A DNA stretch of 64,000 nt from Brevundimonas sp. (GTDB lineage: Bacteria; Pseudomonadota; Alphaproteobacteria; Caulobacterales; Caulobacteraceae). Position numbers and translations under genes: made by a program. Numbering within the stretch: position 1 is the first letter of the stretch; every line of letters begins with the position of its first letter. This document shows positions 51,537 to 61,047 of the stretch, piece by piece. The notes beneath the pieces were generated by a model. It saw only the letters and a program-made list of their open reading frames with translations, ran no database searches and was not told the origin of the DNA. The DNA is taken from NCBI RefSeq assembly GCF_016742135.1, contig NZ_JACVCG010000001.1, positions 248,001 to 312,000 of the forward strand. The letters are read 5' to 3'.

Positions 51537-52946
51537 ATGCCTCTCGTGATTCACGACACCCTGACCCGCTCCAAGAGGGTCTTTGAGCCCCGCGATGAGA
51601 AGCGCGTGACCCTCTATGTCTGCGGGCCGACGGTCTATGACTATGCCCACATCGGCAATGCGCGGCCGCCGGTGGTGTTCGATGTTCTGGTCCGGTTGCT
51701 GCGCCGCCGGTACGGGGCCGAACACGTCGTTTATGCCCGCAACGTCACGGACGTGGATGACAAGATCAACGCCAGGGCCGCGAAAGAGGGCGTGCCGATC
51801 GGCGAGATCACCGCGCGCTATGAGGCCGCTTACCTTGAGGATATGGCGCGGCTGAACGTCACACCGCCCGACATCGCGCCCCACGTCACGGATCACATGG
51901 ACGCCATCGTCGCCCAGATCCGCGCGATACTGGACCACGGCTGCGCCTATGAGGCCGAGGGTCATGTGCTGTTCGACGTCTCGGCCTATCAGGCCTATGG
52001 TGCCCTGTCGGGCCGTAACCTGGACGACATGATCGCCGGTGCCCGGGTCGAGGTCGCTCCGTACAAGAAGAACCCCCACGACTTCGTCCTGTGGAAGCCG
52101 TCAAAGCCGGGCGAGCCGGAATGGCCGTCGCCCTGGGGGCCGGGCCGTCCCGGCTGGCATATCGAATGCTCGGCCATGATCGAGGAGGTGCTGGGCCTGC
52201 CGATCGACATTCACGGCGGCGGCATTGATCTGGCCTTTCCCCACCACGAAAACGAGATCGCCCAGGGTGTCTGCGCCCACGGCCATGCCCATGGCGAGCG
52301 CCCGCACGATCATTATGCGCGCTACTGGATGCACAACGGCTTTCTGACGCTGGATGCGGAAAAGATGTCCAAGTCGCTGGGGAATGTGCTGCTGCTCCAT
52401 GACCTGGTGCAGGCCATCCCGGGCGAGGTCGTGCGTTGGGCCCTTCTGTCCGCCCACTATCGCCAGCCGCTGGACTGGACCCCGAGCCTGCTGGATCAGA
52501 GCCGCAAGTCGCTGGACCGGCTGTATGGCGCGCTGGCCCGTTCGGCCGGCGTCGCGGTTTCGCCCAGCGAGCCGCCCACTGAATTCCTCAAGGCCATTGA
52601 GGACGACCTGAACACACCAGGAGCCATGGCCGTTCTGTTTGCCCTGTCCGGCGAGATCGAGCGCGCCCTGACCGCAGGCGATACAGGGGCGGTTGCCCGG
52701 GCCAAAGGGCAATTGGTTGCCTCGGCAAACCTTCTGGGTGTGCTTCAGTCCGATCCGGCCGACTGGCTGAAGGGTGACGCTTCCGACGCCCTGACGACCG
52801 AGGTCGAGGCCTTGATCGAACAGCGGGCCGCCGCCCGGGCCGCGAAGGACTGGCCTGAGGCCGACCGCATCCGCGACCGCCTGGCCGAGCTGAATGTCGA
52901 GGTCATGGACGGCCCCGAAGGCGCCCGCTGGCGTCTCCGGTCCTGA
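51537..52946 (+). CDS. cysS: Cysteinyl-tRNA synthetase
   Basis: A 469-residue class I aminoacyl-tRNA synthetase. The HIGH-like motif is in VYDYAHIGNAR (residues about 34-44), the zinc ligand Cys in YVCGPT and WHIECSAM, and the KMSKS motif in AEKMSKSLGNV. A C-terminal DALR-like helical domain follows. Charges tRNA-Cys with cysteine. Standard length; ATG 51537 is the first good start. A terminator follows at 52957. Confidence 0.97.
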   Translation: MPLVIHDTLTRSKRVFEPRDEKRVTLYVCGPTVYDYAHIGNARPPVVFDVLVRLLRRRYGAEHVVYARNVTDVDDKINARAAKEGVPIGEITARYEAAYLEDMARLNVTPPDIAPHVTDHMDAIVAQIRAILDHGCAYEAEGHVLFDVSAYQAYGALSGRNLDDMIAGARVEVAPYKKNPHDFVLWKPSKPGEPEWPSPWGPGRPGWHIECSAMIEEVLGLPIDIHGGGIDLAFPHHENEIAQGVCAHGHAHGERPHDHYARYWMHNGFLTLDAEKMSKSLGNVLLLHDLVQAIPGEVVRWALLSAHYRQPLDWTPSLLDQSRKSLDRLYGALARSAGVAVSPSEPPTEFLKAIEDDLNTPGAMAVLFALSGEIERALTAGDTGAVARAKGQLVASANLLGVLQSDPADWLKGDASDALTTEVEALIEQRAAARAAKDWPEADRIRDRLAELNVEVMDGPEGARWRLRS

Positions 52947-52956
52947 ACGAGGGCAT

Positions 52957-52985
52957 TCCTCCCCCGATGGGGGAGGAGCTCTTTC
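52957..52985. terminator. Bidirectional terminator between cysS and lipoprotein gene
   Basis: Stem TCCTCCCCC (52957-52965) with GGGGGAGGA (52969-52977), loop GAT, then GCTCTTTCT on the plus strand. Serves convergent cysS and the lipoprotein gene ending at 52985. Confidence 0.7.
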
Positions 52986-53230
52986 TATCGCGTCCGGCTG
53001 GACGGCAGGCCGCTGATCTCGCAGACGTAGTCCCGCTCGGGTGAGGCGCTTTGCGCACCGGTCGGGGTCAGAATGCCGCCGCGGGCCTCACAGTCGGCCA
53101 TCAGGGCGTCCAGCTTCTGGGTATAGGTGCCTTCGCGGGCCCCCATGCCGGCGCAGGCGGCCAAGGACAGGGACAGGGCCCCCACCGCGAGGGTCGACAC
53201 AAGGGCGGGGCGGTTCAGACGGATGGTCAT
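52985..53230 (-). CDS. Small hypothetical lipoprotein
   Basis: An 81-residue protein with a signal peptide and lipobox (LSLAAC, Cys near residue 26), so it is a small envelope lipoprotein. The mature part holds two more Cys (MADCEARGG, YVCEISG) that could form a disulfide. Function unknown. Divergent from the symporter gene with a palindrome in between. Confidence 0.75.
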   Translation of the reverse strand: MTIRLNRPALVSTLAVGALSLSLAACAGMGAREGTYTQKLDALMADCEARGGILTPTGAQSASPERDYVCEISGLPSSRTR

Positions 53231-53252
53231 GGACTTCTCCAGTCAAGAGTGA

Positions 53253-53273
53253 GGGACAAGAATAGCTTGTCCC
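53253..53273. promoter_or_regulatory. Palindrome in the lipoprotein/symporter divergent region
   Basis: GGGACAAG and CTTGTCCC, perfect eight-base arms around AATAG (53253-53273). It lies in the 137-base gap between divergent genes. It may be an operator or a 5' hairpin; no T-run follows. Confidence 0.5.
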
Positions 53274-53367
53274 AGACTATGGCTAACCCGTGGCAAGGTC
53301 AGCCGTTCCGTTCGGGAATATGGCGGGGGGTGGACCCGATTGCGGCAACGCTGCTACCCCATGGCCT

Positions 53368-54888
53368 ATGGAAACCGGAACCTGGATCACCCTCGGCCTG
53401 TATTTCGCCCTGATGCTGGGCATCGGCCTCTATTCCTATCGCGAGTCCACCTCGGACGTGTCGGGATACATGCTGGGCGGGCGCAGGCTGGGACCGGCGG
53501 TGGCCTCCCTGTCGGCGGGCGCCTCGGACATGAGCGGCTGGATGCTGCTGGGCCTGCCGGGGGCCATGTATCTGTCCGGCCTGTCCTCGGCCTGGATCGC
53601 CATCGGCCTGTTCATCGGCGCGCTGGCCAACTATCTGATCGTCGCGCCGCGTCTCAGGACCTATACGGTCATGGCCCGGGACGCGATCACCATCCCGGAC
53701 TATTTCGACAAGCGGTTCCAGGACCGGTCGCGCCTGCTGCGGGTGATCTCCTCGCTGGTCATCGTCATCTTCTTTACCCTGTACACGTCGTCGGGTCTGG
53801 TCGCGGGCGGCAAGCTGTTCGAGAGCGCCTTCGGTCTCGACTATGCCTGGGGTCTCTGGATCACGGCGGGCGTGGTTCTGGCCTACACCGTGGTCGGCGG
53901 CTTCATGGCCGTCAGCCTGACGGACTTCGCGCAGGGGTGCATCATGTTCGTGGCCCTGGTTCTGGTCCCCATCGTGGCGCTGGGCGCGGTCGGCGGTCCG
54001 GTCGAGGCGGTCGAGACGGTGCGCGGTATCGACCCCGGCCTGCTGAACCTGTTCCAGGGGGCGACCGTCATCAGCGTCATCTCGGCCATGGCCTGGGGCC
54101 TCGGCTATTTCGGCCAGCCGCATATCATCGTCCGCTTCATGGCCGTGCGCTCGCTCAAGGATGTGCCGACCATGCGCAACATCGGCATGAGCTGGATGCT
54201 GATCACCCTGATCGGGGCGCTGGCAACCGGGCTGGTGGGTCTGGCCTATGCCACCCGCACGGGGCTGGAGGTCGCGGATCCCGAGACCATCTTCATCCTG
54301 CTGTCCGATGTGCTGTTCGACCCATTGATCACCGGCTTCCTGCTGGCGGCCATCCTGGCGGCGATCATGAGCACCATCTCGTCCCAGCTGCTGGTGTCGT
54401 CCAGCTCGCTGACCGAGGACTTCTATTCCATCTTCCTGCGCCGGAATGCGCCGCAGAAGGAACTGGTCCTGATCGGTCGCCTGGCCGTGCTGGCCGTGTC
54501 GCTGGCGGCGATCTTCCTGGCGTACGATCCCACGAACAACGTCCTGGGGCTGGTGTCCAACGCCTGGGCCGGCTTCGGCGCCGCCTTCGGGCCGCTGGTG
54601 ATCCTGTCGCTGACGTGGAAGCGCATGACCCGCAACGGCGCGCTGGCCGGCATGATCGTCGGCGCGGTGACCGTCCTGTTCTGGATCTATGCCCCGGTGC
54701 TCGCCGACGGCCAGACCCTGTCGCAGGGCAGCGGCGTCTATGAGATCGTGCCCGGCTTCATCCTCAGCGGGCTGGCGATCTGGCTGGTCAGCATGATGGG
54801 CAAGCCGCCGTCCGGGGACATCCAGTCGACCTTCGAGGCCGTCCGTCAGGCCCTGCACCGCAAGGGGGAACCCGCAACGCCCCGTTAA
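53368..54888 (+). CDS. putP: Sodium/proline-type symporter (SSS family)
   Basis: A 506-residue transporter with about 13 transmembrane segments. It has the SSS-family region GYMLGGRRLGPAVASLSAGASDMSGWMLLGLPG (across residues 35-67) containing Ser/Asp sodium-site residues and SSSSLTEDFY near residue 350. The sequence is closest in style to PutP sodium/proline symporters; other amino-acid or carboxylate substrates are possible. ATG 53368 (METGTWITLGLY) starts right before the first helix; an earlier start at 53290 adds a non-membrane leader. Confidence 0.9.
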   Translation: METGTWITLGLYFALMLGIGLYSYRESTSDVSGYMLGGRRLGPAVASLSAGASDMSGWMLLGLPGAMYLSGLSSAWIAIGLFIGALANYLIVAPRLRTYTVMARDAITIPDYFDKRFQDRSRLLRVISSLVIVIFFTLYTSSGLVAGGKLFESAFGLDYAWGLWITAGVVLAYTVVGGFMAVSLTDFAQGCIMFVALVLVPIVALGAVGGPVEAVETVRGIDPGLLNLFQGATVISVISAMAWGLGYFGQPHIIVRFMAVRSLKDVPTMRNIGMSWMLITLIGALATGLVGLAYATRTGLEVADPETIFILLSDVLFDPLITGFLLAAILAAIMSTISSQLLVSSSSLTEDFYSIFLRRNAPQKELVLIGRLAVLAVSLAAIFLAYDPTNNVLGLVSNAWAGFGAAFGPLVILSLTWKRMTRNGALAGMIVGAVTVLFWIYAPVLADGQTLSQGSGVYEIVPGFILSGLAIWLVSMMGKPPSGDIQSTFEAVRQALHRKGEPATPR

Positions 54889-54932
54889 CCGACACGGCGC
54901 ACCCTCAGGGCCCACGCCTTTGCGAGGCCGCC

Positions 54933-55319
54933 ATGTCGACGATCCAGACTTCCAGCTACCGGCGTACGCGGGACCATTTCGAGCCCCAGGACATCGATCC
55001 CCACGAGCAGCGCCGCCTGCGCGGCCTGATGGAGCATATCGACTACACCGCCTATGTCGCCAACCGCGAGGTGGTGGGCCAGATGCTGGCCTCGGTCGAC
55101 GCCGGTCATTTCCAGCGGCTGGCCGTCACGGTTGCGACGGCCCGGGCCAAGTGGGTGGCCGAGGCCCTGCGCCAGTCCGAATCCGGCGCCCCCTCCACCC
55201 CTGACCAGATCGCGCGTCTCACGGCCTGCAGGGTGGCCTTCGAGGAACTGTCCGAGGCCTATGAGGGCCTGCGACGCATGGTCGACCGCGGCTATGTGCC
55301 GATGAAGTCTCCCGGCTGA
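54933..55319 (+). CDS. Hypothetical helical protein
   Basis: A 128-residue soluble protein, predicted mainly helical (EQRRLRGLMEHIDYTAYVANREVVGQML, DQIARLTACRVAFEELSEAYEGLRRMV across its length). No signal peptide or known motif. It is 44 bases after the symporter gene and may be co-transcribed. Convergent with the ABC exporter permease gene. Function unknown. Confidence 0.65.
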   Translation: MSTIQTSSYRRTRDHFEPQDIDPHEQRRLRGLMEHIDYTAYVANREVVGQMLASVDAGHFQRLAVTVATARAKWVAEALRQSESGAPSTPDQIARLTACRVAFEELSEAYEGLRRMVDRGYVPMKSPG

Positions 55320-55326
55320 CGGTCGC

Positions 55327-56094
55327 CTACGCCTTCAGCCGGTAGCCCGTCCGGAACATCCAGCCGACGATTGCAAGGCAGGTGAAGAAGAAGCCCAGCG
55401 TCGCCGCGAGGCTGATGCCCACGCTGACGTCACCGACCCCGTAGAAGGCCCAGCGGAAGCCCGAGATCAGATAGACGACCGGGTTGAACAGCGAGATGGT
55501 CCGCCAGGTGCCCGGCAGCATGTCGATCGAATAGAAGGATCCGCCGAGGAAGGTCAGCGGCGTCACGACCAGCATCGGAATCATCTGCAACTGCTCGAAC
55601 CCCTGGGCCCATATGCCGATGATGAAGCCGAACAGGGAGAAGGTTGTGGCGATCAGCACCAGGAAGGCGATCATCATCAGCGGATGCTCGATCCGCAGAG
55701 GCACGAACAGGGCCGCCGTCGCCAGGATGATCAGCCCCAGCACCAGCGATTTGGTGGCCGCCGCGCCCACATAGGCCAGGACGATCTCGAAGGGCGAAAT
55801 CGGGGCCGACAGGATCTCGTAGATCGTCCCCGTGAATTTGGGGAAATAGATGCCGAAGCTGGCGTTGAAGATCGACTGGGTGAACAGGCTCAGCATGATC
55901 AGGCCCGGCACGATGAAGGCGCCATAGGCCACGCCGTCGATCTCGGTCATGCGGCTGCCGATGGCCGAGCCGAACACCACGAAATAGAGCGCCGTGGTGA
56001 TGACGGGCGTGACGATCGACTGCCAGAAGGTGCGCAGCGCGCGCGCCATCTCGAAGCGATAGATGGCCCAGACTCCGTAAGCATTGAAGCTCAT
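55327..56094 (-). CDS. ABC-2-type transporter permease
   Basis: A 255-residue inner-membrane permease of the ABC-2 type with six hydrophobic segments (e.g. [51 protein letters not shown]). The conserved [19 protein letters not shown] occurs before the fifth segment. It partners the ATP-binding protein encoded just upstream, whose stop overlaps its ATG. Such pairs export lipids, polysaccharides or drugs; the substrate is unknown. Confidence 0.9.
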   Translation of the reverse strand: MSFNAYGVWAIYRFEMARALRTFWQSIVTPVITTALYFVVFGSAIGSRMTEIDGVAYGAFIVPGLIMLSLFTQSIFNASFGIYFPKFTGTIYEILSAPISPFEIVLAYVGAAATKSLVLGLIILATAALFVPLRIEHPLMMIAFLVLIATTFSLFGFIIGIWAQGFEQLQMIPMLVVTPLTFLGGSFYSIDMLPGTWRTISLFNPVVYLISGFRWAFYGVGDVSVGISLAATLGFFFTCLAIVGWMFRTGYRLKA

Positions 56095-57053
56095 GATGCG
56101 GCTCCTTCACCGGTGGCCTGCCGGGCCGGCTTGTCGCGGTGCACCAGGCTCACGAAAATGTCCTCCAGCGAGCTCTGGGCCGTGTTCAGGTCCTTGAAGC
56201 CGATGCCCAGATCGCTGACCGCGCGCAGCAGCGAGGGCACGCCGGTGCGCTCGGCATTGGCATCGAACACATATTCCAGCTCGTGGCCGTCGGCTTTCAG
56301 CTCGACCTTCCACTCGGCCAGTTCGGCCGGCACCGTCTGCATCGGGTCCTGAAGGTTCAGGGTCAGCGTTTTCTTGCCGAGTTTTTTCATCAGTTTGGTC
56401 TTGTCCTCGACCAGGATCAGCTCGCCGTTCAGGATCACCCCCACGCGGTCGGCCATCTCCTCGGCTTCCTCGATGTAGTGGGTGGTCAGGATGATGGTGA
56501 CGCCGCGCTCGCGCAGGCCCCGCACCAGGGCCCACATATCGCGGCGCAATTCGACATCGACCCCCGCCGTGGGCTCGTCCAGAAACAGGATGTCGGGCTC
56601 ATGGCTGAGGGCCTTGGCGATCATCACCCGGCGCTTCATGCCGCCCGACAGGGTCATCAGCTTGGCGTCCTTCTTGTCCCACAGGCTCAGGTCGCGAAGG
56701 ATCTGCTCGATGAAGGCCGGGTTCGGGGCCCGGCCGAAAAGTCCGCGGCTGAAGGTAACGGTCGCCCAGACGGTTTCGAAAGCGTCGGTGGTCAGTTCCT
56801 GCGGCACCAGGCCGATCCGTTCGCGGGCCTTGCGATAGTCGGACTGGATATTGTGTCCGTCGACCAGAACCGTGCCCGTGCTGGGGGTCACAATCCCGCA
56901 GATGGTGCTGATCAGCGTGGTCTTGCCGGCGCCGTTCGGACCCAGCAGGGCGAAGATCTCGCCCCTGGCAATATTCAGATCGACCTGCTTCAGCGCCTGA
57001 TGGCCACTGGCATAGGTCTTGGTCAGGCCGTTGATGGAAATGACCGGCTGCAT
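56091..57053 (-). CDS. ABC transporter ATP-binding protein (exporter)
   Basis: A 320-residue ATPase with Walker [10 protein letters not shown] (residues about 38-46), the Q-loop, the signature [15 protein letters not shown], Walker [12 protein letters not shown] and the switch His in [18 protein letters not shown]-terminal extension of about 90 residues is typical of ABC-2 drug/lipid exporters of the NodI/DrrA style. It is coupled to the permease gene by an ATGA overlap. Confidence 0.93.
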   Translation of the reverse strand: MQPVISINGLTKTYASGHQALKQVDLNIARGEIFALLGPNGAGKTTLISTICGIVTPSTGTVLVDGHNIQSDYRKARERIGLVPQELTTDAFETVWATVTFSRGLFGRAPNPAFIEQILRDLSLWDKKDAKLMTLSGGMKRRVMIAKALSHEPDILFLDEPTAGVDVELRRDMWALVRGLRERGVTIILTTHYIEEAEEMADRVGVILNGELILVEDKTKLMKKLGKKTLTLNLQDPMQTVPAELAEWKVELKADGHELEYVFDANAERTGVPSLLRAVSDLGIGFKDLNTAQSSLEDIFVSLVHRDKPARQATGEGAAS

Positions 57054-57145
57054 TCCGTCCCCCTCGTCTCAGGCCACGCAATTAGGGTTCCGATATCCCG
57101 CTCACAAGGCGGAGCCTGTCGCCGCGTCAGGAGTTGTTGTCGCCG

Positions 57146-58033
57146 ATGGACACAGGCTGGGCCGATCTCCGCACCGACAGGCTGGCCCGACGGGCCCGCA
57201 GGCTCTGGCAGCGACGGCCCGCCATGCCGGTACTGCTCGAGGCGCTGGCCCGCTTTGGCTACGGCGCGCGCGGCTTCGTCTATCTGTCGATCGGCGTGAT
57301 CCTGATGATGACGGCCCATGACCTGACCAGCCAGACGGCGGGATCGACGGGAGTCGTTGAAACCCTGGCGCGCCAGCCTTTTGGCCGGGTCTGGCTGATG
57401 ACCCTCGGGATCGGCCTCTGGGCCTTTGTGCTGTGGCGTGTGCTTCAATCGGTGTTCGATGCCGATCACGAGGGCCGCAGCCTCGCGGCCATCGGCAAAC
57501 GGGCGGGGCAGGCGGTCAGCGGTGTGGTCTATGGCCTGCTCGCCTCGACCGTCTTCGAGGTCCTCGATGAGGTCCATGCCAATCTCTCGGCCGAGGACAT
57601 CGCCGAGAATCAGGAAAAGGCCCGCGCCCTGATGGATCTGCCGTTCGGGCAGGCCATGCTGATCGGCATCGGGCTGGTGATCCTGGCGGTGGGGATGGGC
57701 AATGTCGTGCGCGGCATCCGCTCTGACTTTGGCCGCGATCTGCGCTGTTCGGAAAAGCTGTGCCGTCGTGTCGTGCCCCTGGCCCATATCGGCTATGTCT
57801 CACGCGGTCTCGCCTATTTCCCGCTGGCCGGCCTCGTCATGCTGGCCGGGTTCCGCGAGCGGTCCAGTGAGATCACCAGCTTCGGCGGCGCGCTGGAGGC
57901 GGTTGAGACCCTGCCCGCCGGACCCTGGCTTCTCAGCGCCACAGCGCTCGGGTTGATGGCATTCGGTGCCTTTGCCTTCGTCGAGGGCCGCTTTCGCCGC
58001 ATCCGTCCGCCCCGCGATCTGGACCTCGGCTGA
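57146..58033 (+). CDS. DUF1206-domain membrane protein
   Basis: A 295-residue integral membrane protein with six transmembrane segments arranged as three similar two-helix units, the DUF1206 layout. Each unit begins with a pattern such as ARFGYGARGFVYLSIGVILM (residues about 36-55), GQAVSGVVYGLLASTVF and AHIGYVSRGLAYFPLAGLV. Role unknown. ATG 57146 is chosen over an ATG 12 bases earlier. Divergent from the ABC exporter. Confidence 0.88.
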   Translation: MDTGWADLRTDRLARRARRLWQRRPAMPVLLEALARFGYGARGFVYLSIGVILMMTAHDLTSQTAGSTGVVETLARQPFGRVWLMTLGIGLWAFVLWRVLQSVFDADHEGRSLAAIGKRAGQAVSGVVYGLLASTVFEVLDEVHANLSAEDIAENQEKARALMDLPFGQAMLIGIGLVILAVGMGNVVRGIRSDFGRDLRCSEKLCRRVVPLAHIGYVSRGLAYFPLAGLVMLAGFRERSSEITSFGGALEAVETLPAGPWLLSATALGLMAFGAFAFVEGRFRRIRPPRDLDLG

Positions 58034-58096
58034 CGTCTGCGTCCGGGTGTGACGTCGCGGCGTATATCCTGCACCTGACCGATCGGAGCCCCGACC

Positions 58097-58639
58097 ATGC
58101 CGCCTGTCCGCCTGTTCGCCCTCGCTGCCCTGGCCCTGATGGTCAGCGCCTGCGTCACCGCGCCTTCACCTTCCGAATGGCGCGCGCCGGAGCCGCTCAA
58201 GCCCGTAGACGCCGAACGCCTCTATTCCGGTCGCTGGCTGGAGGTCGCGCGCCTGCCCATGTCGATCACCGACGGCTGCGTGGCCGGGGCCTCCAACTAC
58301 ACCCTGGTCAATGAAACCCGCGTCGATGTGCGCGACACCTGTCAGGTCGGCACCCCGGACGGTCGCGAAAAGGCCATCGGCGGGCGCGGCGAGATCCTCG
58401 ATCCCGGCACCAACACCCGCCTGCGGGTCCGCTATGTGGCGGGCTTCGTCACCTGGGACTACTGGATCCTCGATCGGGCCGACGACTATAGCTGGTTCAT
58501 CTCGGCCGACCCGACCTTCGAAAAGCTGTTCATCTACACACGCGCGATTCCGACGGATGCCGAGCTCCAGGCTCTGGTCCGGCGGGCGGCCGAGCTGGGC
58601 TATGACGTGTCGAAGCTGGAGTTTCCGCCGAACGAATAG
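58097..58639 (+). CDS. Lipocalin-family lipoprotein (Blc-like)
   Basis: A 180-residue lipoprotein. The lipobox is LMVSAC (Cys near 19). The mature part is a lipocalin with YSGRWLEVARLPMSITDGC (the G-x-W motif of strand A), internal strands such as RLRVRYVAGFVTWDYWILDR and DDYSWFISADP, and a C-terminal helix. Blc-like lipocalins bind lysophospholipids or fatty acids at the outer membrane. It lies upstream of an acyl-CoA synthetase gene, which fits lipid handling. Confidence 0.86.
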   Translation: MPPVRLFALAALALMVSACVTAPSPSEWRAPEPLKPVDAERLYSGRWLEVARLPMSITDGCVAGASNYTLVNETRVDVRDTCQVGTPDGREKAIGGRGEILDPGTNTRLRVRYVAGFVTWDYWILDRADDYSWFISADPTFEKLFIYTRAIPTDAELQALVRRAAELGYDVSKLEFPPNE

Positions 58640-58795
58640 GGCGGCCCGCGCCTGACCCTGCGTCACCGGGGCGCGCGCGCCACGCCCGGCCAGAAACCGT
58701 GCGGCGCCGGCCCCGGCGATTCCCCTCGCGGTTGACCTTACGCCTCCGGCCCGTCATCACCGATGAAACAGCCGCACAGGGAGGATCGGGCGATC

Positions 58796-60595
58796 ATGGG
58801 CTTGCTGGCCAACATCCGACGGGATCTGAAGTTTGCCGCCGGACTGCGTCGCCTGCTTTCGCGCATCAAGCCGATCGATCTGGACAGCCCGGTGCTGGTC
58901 TGTGACGACCTGGAGGAGGCCGTCGACCGCTTCCCCGACCGCATCGCCATCGAGGACGAGCACCGAAGCCTGACCTATCGCGAGTTCGATGGTCTGGCGA
59001 ACCGCTTTGCCCACTGGGCCCGGGGCCGGAACCTCAAGCGCAGCGACACGGTCGCCCTGGTCATGCTGAACCGCGCGGAATATCTCGCCGCCTGGTTCGG
59101 CCTGTCCAAGGTCGGTGTGGCCACCGCCCTGATCAACACCAATCTGACCGGCGCGGCGCTGGGCCACTGCATCGAAATCTCCGGCGCGTCGCAGATCATC
59201 ACCGATCAGGAATGCTGGCGCGCGGTCGAGGATGCCCGCCCGCACACGGACCGCAATCTGATGCTCTGGGTCCTGGGTCTGGCCGACGAGGACGAGGTCA
59301 GCGACCGCCGCGACCTCGACACCCCGCTGCGCAGCGCCTCCTCGGTGCGTCCGGCACCTGGCGCCCGTCAGGGCCTGACCAACCGCTCGACCGCCCTCTA
59401 TATCTACACCTCCGGCACGACCGGTCTGCCCAAGGCGGCCCGCGTGCCCCATTCGCGCGCCCGAACCTACATGCTCGCCTTCGCCGGCTGCACGGCGGCG
59501 ACCGAAAAGGACGTCACCTACAACGTCCTGCCCCTCTATCATTCGACCGGCGGCCTGGTGGGAATCGGCCCGGCCCTGCTGAACGGCGGCAAGCTGGTGC
59601 TGCGCAAGCGCTTCTCGGCGACCGCCTTCTGGCCCGATGTGAAGAGGACCGGTGCCACCATCTTCGTCTACATCGGCGAACTGTGCCGCTATCTGGTCAA
59701 CAGCCCCGCGAATGACGACGAGCGCGCCCACAAGCTGCGCCTCGCCTACGGCAATGGCCTGCGCCCCGACGTATGGGATGACTTCAAAAGCCGCTTCGCC
59801 ATTCCCGAGATTCTCGAATTCTACGGCTCGACCGAGGGCAATGTCTCGGTTTTCAATTTCGACGGAAAGTCGGGCGCGATCGGCCGCGTCCCCTGGTTCG
59901 TGAAGGGCAAGGTCAACATCCGCCTCGTGCAGTTCGACTTCGACACCGAAACCCCGGTGCGCGGCCCGGACGGGCGTTGCCGTCTGGCGGCGGTGGGAGA
60001 GGTCGGCGAGGCCATCGGCATGATCGGCGACGACACCCGCCATGACTTCTCGGGCTATGCCGACAAGTCCGCCTCGCAGAAAAAAATCCTCACCGACGTG
60101 TTCAAGCCCGGCGACCGCTGGTTCCGCACCGGCGACCTGCTGCGTCAGGACCGCGAGGGCTATTTCTACTTCATCGACCGTATCGGCGACACCTTCCGCT
60201 GGAAGGGCGAGAACGTCTCGACCGCCGAGGTGGAACAACTTCTGGCCGAGGCCCCGGGTGTCAGGGAAGTCATCGCCTATGGCGTCCCCGTCCCGGGTCA
60301 GGACGGCAAGGCCGGCATGGTCGCCCTCGTGGTCGAGGGCCGGTTCGGTGCCACCGCCTTCGCCGAATATGTCGAGGCCAATCTGCCCTCCTATGCCCAG
60401 CCCCAGTTCGTCCGCATCATGAAGGCCGTCGACACCACGGGCACCTTCAAATACCGCAAGGTCGATCTGGTCACCGACGGCTTTGACCCGGACAGGGTCG
60501 ACGGCCCCCTGTATGTGCGCGGCGGCAAGGCCGGCTACACCAGGCTGACCCCCGCCGCCCGCCAGGCCATCCTCGACGGCGAAACGCGGCTCTAG
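58796..60595 (+). CDS. Long-chain/very-long-chain acyl-CoA synthetase
   Basis: A 599-residue AMP-forming synthetase of the FATP/FadD6 type. The ATP loop is YIYTSGTTGLPKAARV (residues about 200-215), the AMP-binding motif EFYGSTEGN, the hinge GDRWFRTGDLLRQD and the C-terminal FRWKGENVSTAEVE, FKYRKVDLV. It activates fatty acids to acyl-CoA. ATG 58796 has GGGAGGA upstream; an alternative start at 58763 exists. Its stop is interlocked with the convergent gene through CTAG at 60592-60595. Confidence 0.9.
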   Translation: MGLLANIRRDLKFAAGLRRLLSRIKPIDLDSPVLVCDDLEEAVDRFPDRIAIEDEHRSLTYREFDGLANRFAHWARGRNLKRSDTVALVMLNRAEYLAAWFGLSKVGVATALINTNLTGAALGHCIEISGASQIITDQECWRAVEDARPHTDRNLMLWVLGLADEDEVSDRRDLDTPLRSASSVRPAPGARQGLTNRSTALYIYTSGTTGLPKAARVPHSRARTYMLAFAGCTAATEKDVTYNVLPLYHSTGGLVGIGPALLNGGKLVLRKRFSATAFWPDVKRTGATIFVYIGELCRYLVNSPANDDERAHKLRLAYGNGLRPDVWDDFKSRFAIPEILEFYGSTEGNVSVFNFDGKSGAIGRVPWFVKGKVNIRLVQFDFDTETPVRGPDGRCRLAAVGEVGEAIGMIGDDTRHDFSGYADKSASQKKILTDVFKPGDRWFRTGDLLRQDREGYFYFIDRIGDTFRWKGENVSTAEVEQLLAEAPGVREVIAYGVPVPGQDGKAGMVALVVEGRFGATAFAEYVEANLPSYAQPQFVRIMKAVDTTGTFKYRKVDLVTDGFDPDRVDGPLYVRGGKAGYTRLTPAARQAILDGETRL

Positions 60596-61044
60596 CTGCC
60601 GGACCAGCCCAGTCGGCCCTGCCACCACCAGACGGCGACCGAGGCCTGGCGTCGGCCAGTCTTCAGACCCTGAATGACTATCGATTCATTGTCTCCCGCC
60701 TGACAGGTCACCTCCACCGAACTCAGGGCCGTCAGATCGGCCAGCCAATAGTTCCAGCGCGCAAGATCTGTCTCCGAGGCCTGCCCCCCCGCACCCGAAT
60801 AAGCCGTTACCCTGACCCGACCTGGCCCGGACAGGCTCCAGCGTGCTTCGATCTCGAGATGAACCGGACCACTGGGACATTCATGACGATGAATGACTAG
60901 GCTCTGAAGTGGAGGCTCATACTCCACATGTGGGGGGGGCTGCCTGCTTACATTGGGTGGCGTATCCGACACTGACTGGGCACAGGCCTGCGTGGCGAAT
61001 GGCACGACAAGGAAGGCGAATACTCTTAGAATATTATGGGTCAT
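60592..61044 (-). CDS. Exported protein partnered with the JAB-domain protein
   Basis: A 150-residue protein with a signal peptide (residues about 1-22, RVFAFLVVPFATQAC|AQS). A Cys lies at the cut region, but the lipobox is not canonical, so it may be either periplasmic or a lipoprotein. The mature part is Trp-rich at the end (VAVWWWQGRLGW). It begins three bases after the JAB-domain gene, so the two are one transcript. It could be an immunity-type or accessory protein for the JAB protein (inference). Lower GC than its neighbours. Confidence 0.7.
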   Translation of the reverse strand: MTHNILRVFAFLVVPFATQACAQSVSDTPPNVSRQPPPHVEYEPPLQSLVIHRHECPSGPVHLEIEARWSLSGPGRVRVTAYSGAGGQASETDLARWNYWLADLTALSSVEVTCQAGDNESIVIQGLKTGRRQASVAVWWWQGRLGWSGS

Positions 61045-61047
61045 CGT

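Noticed and set aside
53299-54915. Long antisense frame opposite the symporter gene
   Set aside because: Composition is Arg/Gln/His/Asp-rich without motifs; the plus-strand symporter has all expected helices.
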